Origin: an uncultured Acidimicrobium sp.
GTDB lineage: Bacteria; Actinomycetota; Acidimicrobiia; Acidimicrobiales; Ilumatobacteraceae
NCBI GenBank assembly: GCA_903850275.1
Contig: CAINLH010000324.1
Coordinates: forward strand, 1 to 6,912
Length of the DNA: 6,912 bases
Reading direction: 5' to 3'
The translations under genes were made by a program, and so were the position numbers. The notes beneath the pieces are model-generated. The model searched no databases. It was not told the DNA's origin and saw only the letters and a list, made by a program, of their open reading frames with translations. Below, piece by piece: positions 4,359 to 6,912 of the stretch (within the stretch, counting starts at the first letter, position 1; each line of letters opens with the position of its first letter).

Positions 4359-5786
4359 ATGGAACAACAAACTCATGTCGATGACCACAATGATGTGTGG
4401 CGGGCAACTGCCCAGGTGCTTCGTGCTCAGGTCTCGGAGGCCGTCTGGTTTTCCACCTTCAACGATGCAGTGGCGGTTGACGACGACAAGATGAGCCTTC
4501 GCCTGCAGGTGCCAAACACCTACGTGCGCGAGCGAATTCTCACCCGTTACATGTCGCTCGTTCGCGATGCGTTGAACGAGGTTGGGGCAAGCGAGCGCCA
4601 ACTGCTGATCGATGTCCAAACCAACACCTCGGAAGATGTTTTGGAGCAATTGCGCAACGAGGTGGTTCCTCAAGAGTTGCCAGCCCAGCTCAATACCGAA
4701 ATGACCGAGAAACCCAGCACCGATTCGCTCACCCTGAAAAGCCGCACTGGCAAAGGCACAGCGGTGGGCCTGAACCCTCGCTACACCTTTGAAACGTTCG
4801 TAAAGGGCACCAGCAATCAATTTGCCTTGGCTGCCGCTCAGCGGGTTGCAGAAACACCCGGCCGCTCCTACAACCCTTTGTTCATTTATGGTTCGGCGGG
4901 TTTGGGTAAAACCCACCTGCTGCACGCAATTGGTTATTACGTTCACCAGCACTACGCACATTACGAAGTTCGTTATGTTTCCACGGAAACATTTTTGAAT
5001 GAGTACGTCGACGGCATTCGAAGCAACACCATTGCTGCTTTCAAGCGCCGCTATCGCGAAGTGGACGTGCTGCTCATCGACGACATCCAGTTCATGGAGG
5101 GCAAGGAAGGTTTGCAAGAAGAGTTCTTCCACACCTTCAACTCGCTGCACGGCGCAAACAAACAAATCGTGATCTCGTCCGACCGTGTCCCAGACGCCAT
5201 CCCCACTTTGGAAGATCGCCTCCGCGGCCGCTTCCGTTGGGGTTTGATCACCGACATTCAACCTCCAGACATGGAGACTCGTTTGGCCATTTTGCGCAAC
5301 AAGGCCGAGCGTGAGCGGAACATGGTCTCCCATGAGGTGCTCGAGTTCATTGCCAGCAATGTCACGACCAACATTCGCGAGTTGGAGGGCGCCCTGATTC
5401 GGGTGGCCGCCTACTCCAGCCTCAACAAAACCCAAGTGGACGTGCCAATGGCGCAAAAACTGCTCACCGACTTGCTCACGCGCACCGCTGTGAAGCCACG
5501 AACCGATGAGCAGTTGTTGGCCGAGATTGCCGACCACCTTGGTTTCGACGTGGAGGCGCTGCGTGGCAAGAACCGCCAGCGGCCGCTAGTTCAGGCCCGA
5601 CAGACAGCAATGTATGTGTTCCGCGAACTCACCGACTTGAGCTACCCGGCAATCGCCAGGTTGTTTGGCGGCCGAGACCACACCACTGTGATTCACGCCG
5701 TTGATAAAACTCAACGAATGATGAGCGAGCGCAAACAGGTATACGACCAGGTGACCGAGCTTGTTCAGAAGTGCAAGACGTCGTAA
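4359..5786 (+). CDS. dnaA: DnaA chromosomal replication initiator
   Basis: A 475-residue DnaA with the usual four domains. Domain I (about 1-85) holds the N-terminal helicase-loading/self-association fold. Domain II (about 86-138) is a short linker. Domain III is the AAA+ module from NPRYTFETFVKG (139-150): Walker A GSAGLGKTH (178-186, K184, T185), Walker B LLIDDIQF (238-245, D241, D242) and box VII RLRGRFRWGL (287-296) with the arginine-finger region. Domain IV (about 385-475) binds DnaA boxes through the signature GGRDHTTVIHA (437-447). ATP-DnaA oligomerises at oriC and opens the duplex. The ATG is preceded by AAAGGA (4348-4353) at 5 nt. The gene is divergent from rpmH, has box-like 9-mers in its leader (probable autoregulation) and is followed by the dnaN-proximal origin. 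Confidence 0.99.
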   Translation: MEQQTHVDDHNDVWRATAQVLRAQVSEAVWFSTFNDAVAVDDDKMSLRLQVPNTYVRERILTRYMSLVRDALNEVGASERQLLIDVQTNTSEDVLEQLRNEVVPQELPAQLNTEMTEKPSTDSLTLKSRTGKGTAVGLNPRYTFETFVKGTSNQFALAAAQRVAETPGRSYNPLFIYGSAGLGKTHLLHAIGYYVHQHYAHYEVRYVSTETFLNEYVDGIRSNTIAAFKRRYREVDVLLIDDIQFMEGKEGLQEEFFHTFNSLHGANKQIVISSDRVPDAIPTLEDRLRGRFRWGLITDIQPPDMETRLAILRNKAERERNMVSHEVLEFIASNVTTNIRELEGALIRVAAYSSLNKTQVDVPMAQKLLTDLLTRTAVKPRTDEQLLAEIADHLGFDVEALRGKNRQRPLVQARQTAMYVFRELTDLSYPAIARLFGGRDHTTVIHAVDKTQRMMSERKQVYDQVTELVQKCKTS

Positions 5787-5818
5787 CTGCCATGGGGACA
5801 ACCGTGTGGACGAAGGGC

Positions 5819-5848
5819 GTACAACTAGTGGATAACTCTGGGTTGTAC
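5819..5848. repeat. inverted repeat GTACAAC/GTTGTAC enclosing a DnaA box
   Basis: Arms GTACAAC (5819-5825) and GTTGTAC (5842-5848) are perfect 7-bp complements around 16 nt that contain the DnaA-box-like AGTGGATAA (5827-5835). It could be a protein-binding operator or a cruciform-prone element of the origin; no specific regulator is recognised. Confidence 0.45.
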
Positions 5849-5940
5849 ACCGCTCGGATAACTACAACCGTGCAAGATGTGTTGCGCGGGTGTGTTGAGT
5901 GTGTGCAACGTTTCGTTACTGCGTTTGGGTTTGCACCACT

Positions 5941-5990
5941 TCATCCACAATCCACAGCCCTTATTACTGTTATTAGACCTTTATATATCC
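5941..5990. other. candidate basal unwinding element: tandem DnaA boxes, GC spacer, DnaA-trios, AT tract
   Basis: Two plus-oriented boxes (TCATCCACA 5941-5949 and CAATCCACA 5948-5956, cores 7 bp apart) are followed by GCCC (5957-5960). Then come the triplets TTA TTA CTG TTA TTA (5961-5975). On the opposite strand, read 3' to 5', these are AAT AAT GAC AAT AAT; four of five fit the DnaA-trio 3'-[G/A]A[T/A]-5'. An AT tract, TTTATATAT, follows at 5980-5988. The order boxes, GC spacer, trios, AT DNA is that described for strand opening in Bacillus subtilis. Placement beside dnaN agrees. Confidence 0.65.
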
Positions 5991-6033
5991 ATCCACAAAC
6001 AACACTAAAAGCACAGATGCCAGGGGTGACGTC

Positions 6034-6912
6034 ATGAAATTCAGAGTCGAGCGAGAAGTTCTTGCAGAAGCGCTCAGCGCAACTGCTCGTGTTGCATCTA
6101 CCCGCAACAATGCCATGCCCGCGTTGTCTGGTGTTCGAATGCAAGTAATCGGCGACGAGCTTCAACTGTCGTGCACCGACAACGATTTGTCTGTGCAATT
6201 CACTTTGCCAGTTGGTGGTCAAGGTGACGGGGTAGTGGTTGCTAGCGCAAAATTGATGAGCGACATCGTCCGTTCGATGGGTGAAGGAAAAATCACGGTC
6301 GAAACAACTGGTGAGGATGTGTCAATCAGTGCGGGGCGCTCGCAATTCACGGTGTCCACGTTTGCTGTAACCGACTTCCCAACTATTGCCGTAGCCAGTG
6401 CTCCACCAGTAACTCTTTCGGCGCCCGTTCTCGCAGAAGCATTGCGTCAAGTTGTGCGGGCTGCAAGCGTTGACATGCAGCGCCTTGCACTTACAGGCGT
6501 ATTGATGGCCGCCGAACCGGAAGGTTTGCGCCTTGTAGCAACCGACTCGTACCGCTTGGCTGTTCGCGACCTACCTGGCACAACCGTGCTCGGACATGGG
6601 CAAAAAGTGGTTATTCCGGGCCGCGCGCTTGGCGAACTGAACCGTTTGCTCGGCGCTGGTGGCGACGTCACATTGTGTCTAGAAGAAAACCGCGCAACAT
6701 TCCGCGTCGGCAATGCATCGTTGTCCACCAGCCTGCTTGCAGTCGAGTTTCCTAATTATCGCCAACTCATTCAGCCGAGCTACCCAAACAAACTGACAAC
6801 AGCACGCGAACCGTTGCTCGAAGCAATTCGTCGTTGTCGCATCTTGGCGCGCGAAACAACTCCTGTTCGTTTAGAGATGACCGCAACCTCGTTGCGACTG
6901 GTCGTGCTTACA
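6034..6912 (+). CDS. dnaN: DNA polymerase III beta subunit (sliding clamp), 5' part, runs off right edge
   Basis: An open frame of 293 codons from ATG 6034 reaches the window end without a stop; the full protein would be about 370-390 residues. DnaN forms a dimeric ring that tethers polymerase III to DNA and docks many repair and replication proteins. Domain 1 spans about 1-120 (MKFRVEREVLAEALSATARV start), domain 2 about 127-245, and the start of domain 3 is present. The hydrophobic clamp-binding pocket segment LVATDSYRLAVRDL is at 167-180. FPNYRQLIQP (239-248) is the typical domain 2/3 junction. AGGGG at 6022-6026 is the Shine-Dalgarno, 7 nt before the ATG. It lies downstream of dnaA in the same direction, across the probable origin; recF and gyrB would be expected further right. 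Confidence 0.98.
   Translation, partial: MKFRVEREVLAEALSATARVASTRNNAMPALSGVRMQVIGDELQLSCTDNDLSVQFTLPVGGQGDGVVVASAKLMSDIVRSMGEGKITVETTGEDVSISAGRSQFTVSTFAVTDFPTIAVASAPPVTLSAPVLAEALRQVVRAASVDMQRLALTGVLMAAEPEGLRLVATDSYRLAVRDLPGTTVLGHGQKVVIPGRALGELNRLLGAGGDVTLCLEENRATFRVGNASLSTSLLAVEFPNYRQLIQPSYPNKLTTAREPLLEAIRRCRILARETTPVRLEMTATSLRLVVLT

Larger units (their letters stand above)
5787..6033. other. dnaA-dnaN intergenic region, probable replication origin (oriC)
   Basis: A 247-bp gene-free gap between dnaA and dnaN, the usual oriC position in actinobacteria and many other bacteria. DnaA-box-like 9-mers are TCGTCCACA (minus, 5813-5805), TTATCCACT (minus, 5835-5827, 8/9 to the E. coli consensus), a weak TTATCCGAG (minus, 5861-5853), TCATCCACA (plus, 5941-5949, 8/9), CAATCCACA (plus, 5948-5956) and CCATCCACA (plus, 5989-5997). 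Left-hand boxes face left and right-hand boxes face right. Short repeats (GGATAACT at 5830 and 5856; ACAACCGTG at 5798 and 5864) and a TG-rich stretch at about 5876-5912 fill the centre. AGGGG at 6022-6026 serves as the dnaN ribosome-binding site. Confidence 0.8.

Noticed and set aside
4976..4991. TGTTTCCACGGAAACA inside dnaA as a third parS
   Set aside because: The central CACGTG core is absent and the symmetry breaks at the centre; it encodes the conserved DnaA segment YVSTETF, which explains it.
4275..5537. A 420-codon open frame on the minus strand opposite dnaA
   Set aside because: It lies antisense to an unambiguous dnaA, has no recognisable motif and no ribosome-binding site; it is produced by codon bias of the sense gene.
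5621..5690. DnaA domain IV reading ARQ where many family members read PRQ, as a defective DNA-binding domain
   Set aside because: The position varies among actinobacterial DnaA proteins as far as I recall, and the GRDHTTV signature is intact.
1..6912. A novel defence, mobile or biosynthetic system
   Set aside because: Every frame with support belongs to the conserved oriC gene set; there is no integrase, transposase, CRISPR repeat, tRNA or atypical insert.

Overview
This window is a chromosomal replication-origin neighbourhood. The gene order parB(5' end)-parA-rsmG-jag/khpB-yidC-yidD-rnpA-rpmH on the minus strand, then dnaA-dnaN(5' part) on the plus strand, is the classical bacterial oriC synteny. 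Three things suggest an actinobacterium: rsmG lies directly between jag and parA with no mnmE/mnmG, YidC is short with no lipobox or periplasmic domain, and DnaN has an ATDSYRLA motif. Moderate GC (judged by eye, not computed) and the style of YidC make Acidimicrobiia or a relative plausible, but the taxon is an inference.

Layout. Positions 1-56 (minus) hold the first codons of parB, starting at a GTG inside the end of parA and preceded by a strong Shine-Dalgarno. parA (31-846) encodes the Walker-type partitioning ATPase. Two identical ParB sites (parS, 16-bp core TGTTCCACGTGGAACA) lie at 891-906 and 947-962; the second is built into the last codons of rsmG. rsmG (16S rRNA methyltransferase), jag/khpB (RNA-binding protein), yidC (membrane insertase), yidD, rnpA (RNase P protein) and rpmH (ribosomal protein L34) follow as one tightly packed minus-strand operon with 4-nt overlaps or gaps of 5-18 nt.

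The 257-bp divergent region 4102-4358 separates rpmH from dnaA and carries a cluster of DnaA-box-like 9-mers, including a perfect inverted pair, and a GC-rich hairpin. After dnaA (4359-5786), the 247-bp gap before dnaN (5787-6033) looks like the functional origin: scattered DnaA boxes, a tandem pair of boxes, a short GC spacer, a run of DnaA-trio-like triplets and an AT tract. dnaN (sliding clamp) runs off the right edge.

Together the genes couple replication initiation (DnaA, DnaN), origin segregation (ParA, ParB, parS), and ribosome, RNase P and membrane-insertion functions. I see no mobile element, CRISPR array, tRNA, defence system or novel gene system. The points of interest are fine structure: parS inside rsmG, a probable basal unwinding element, a YidC whose usual groove arginine position is methionine, and heavily coupled starts.
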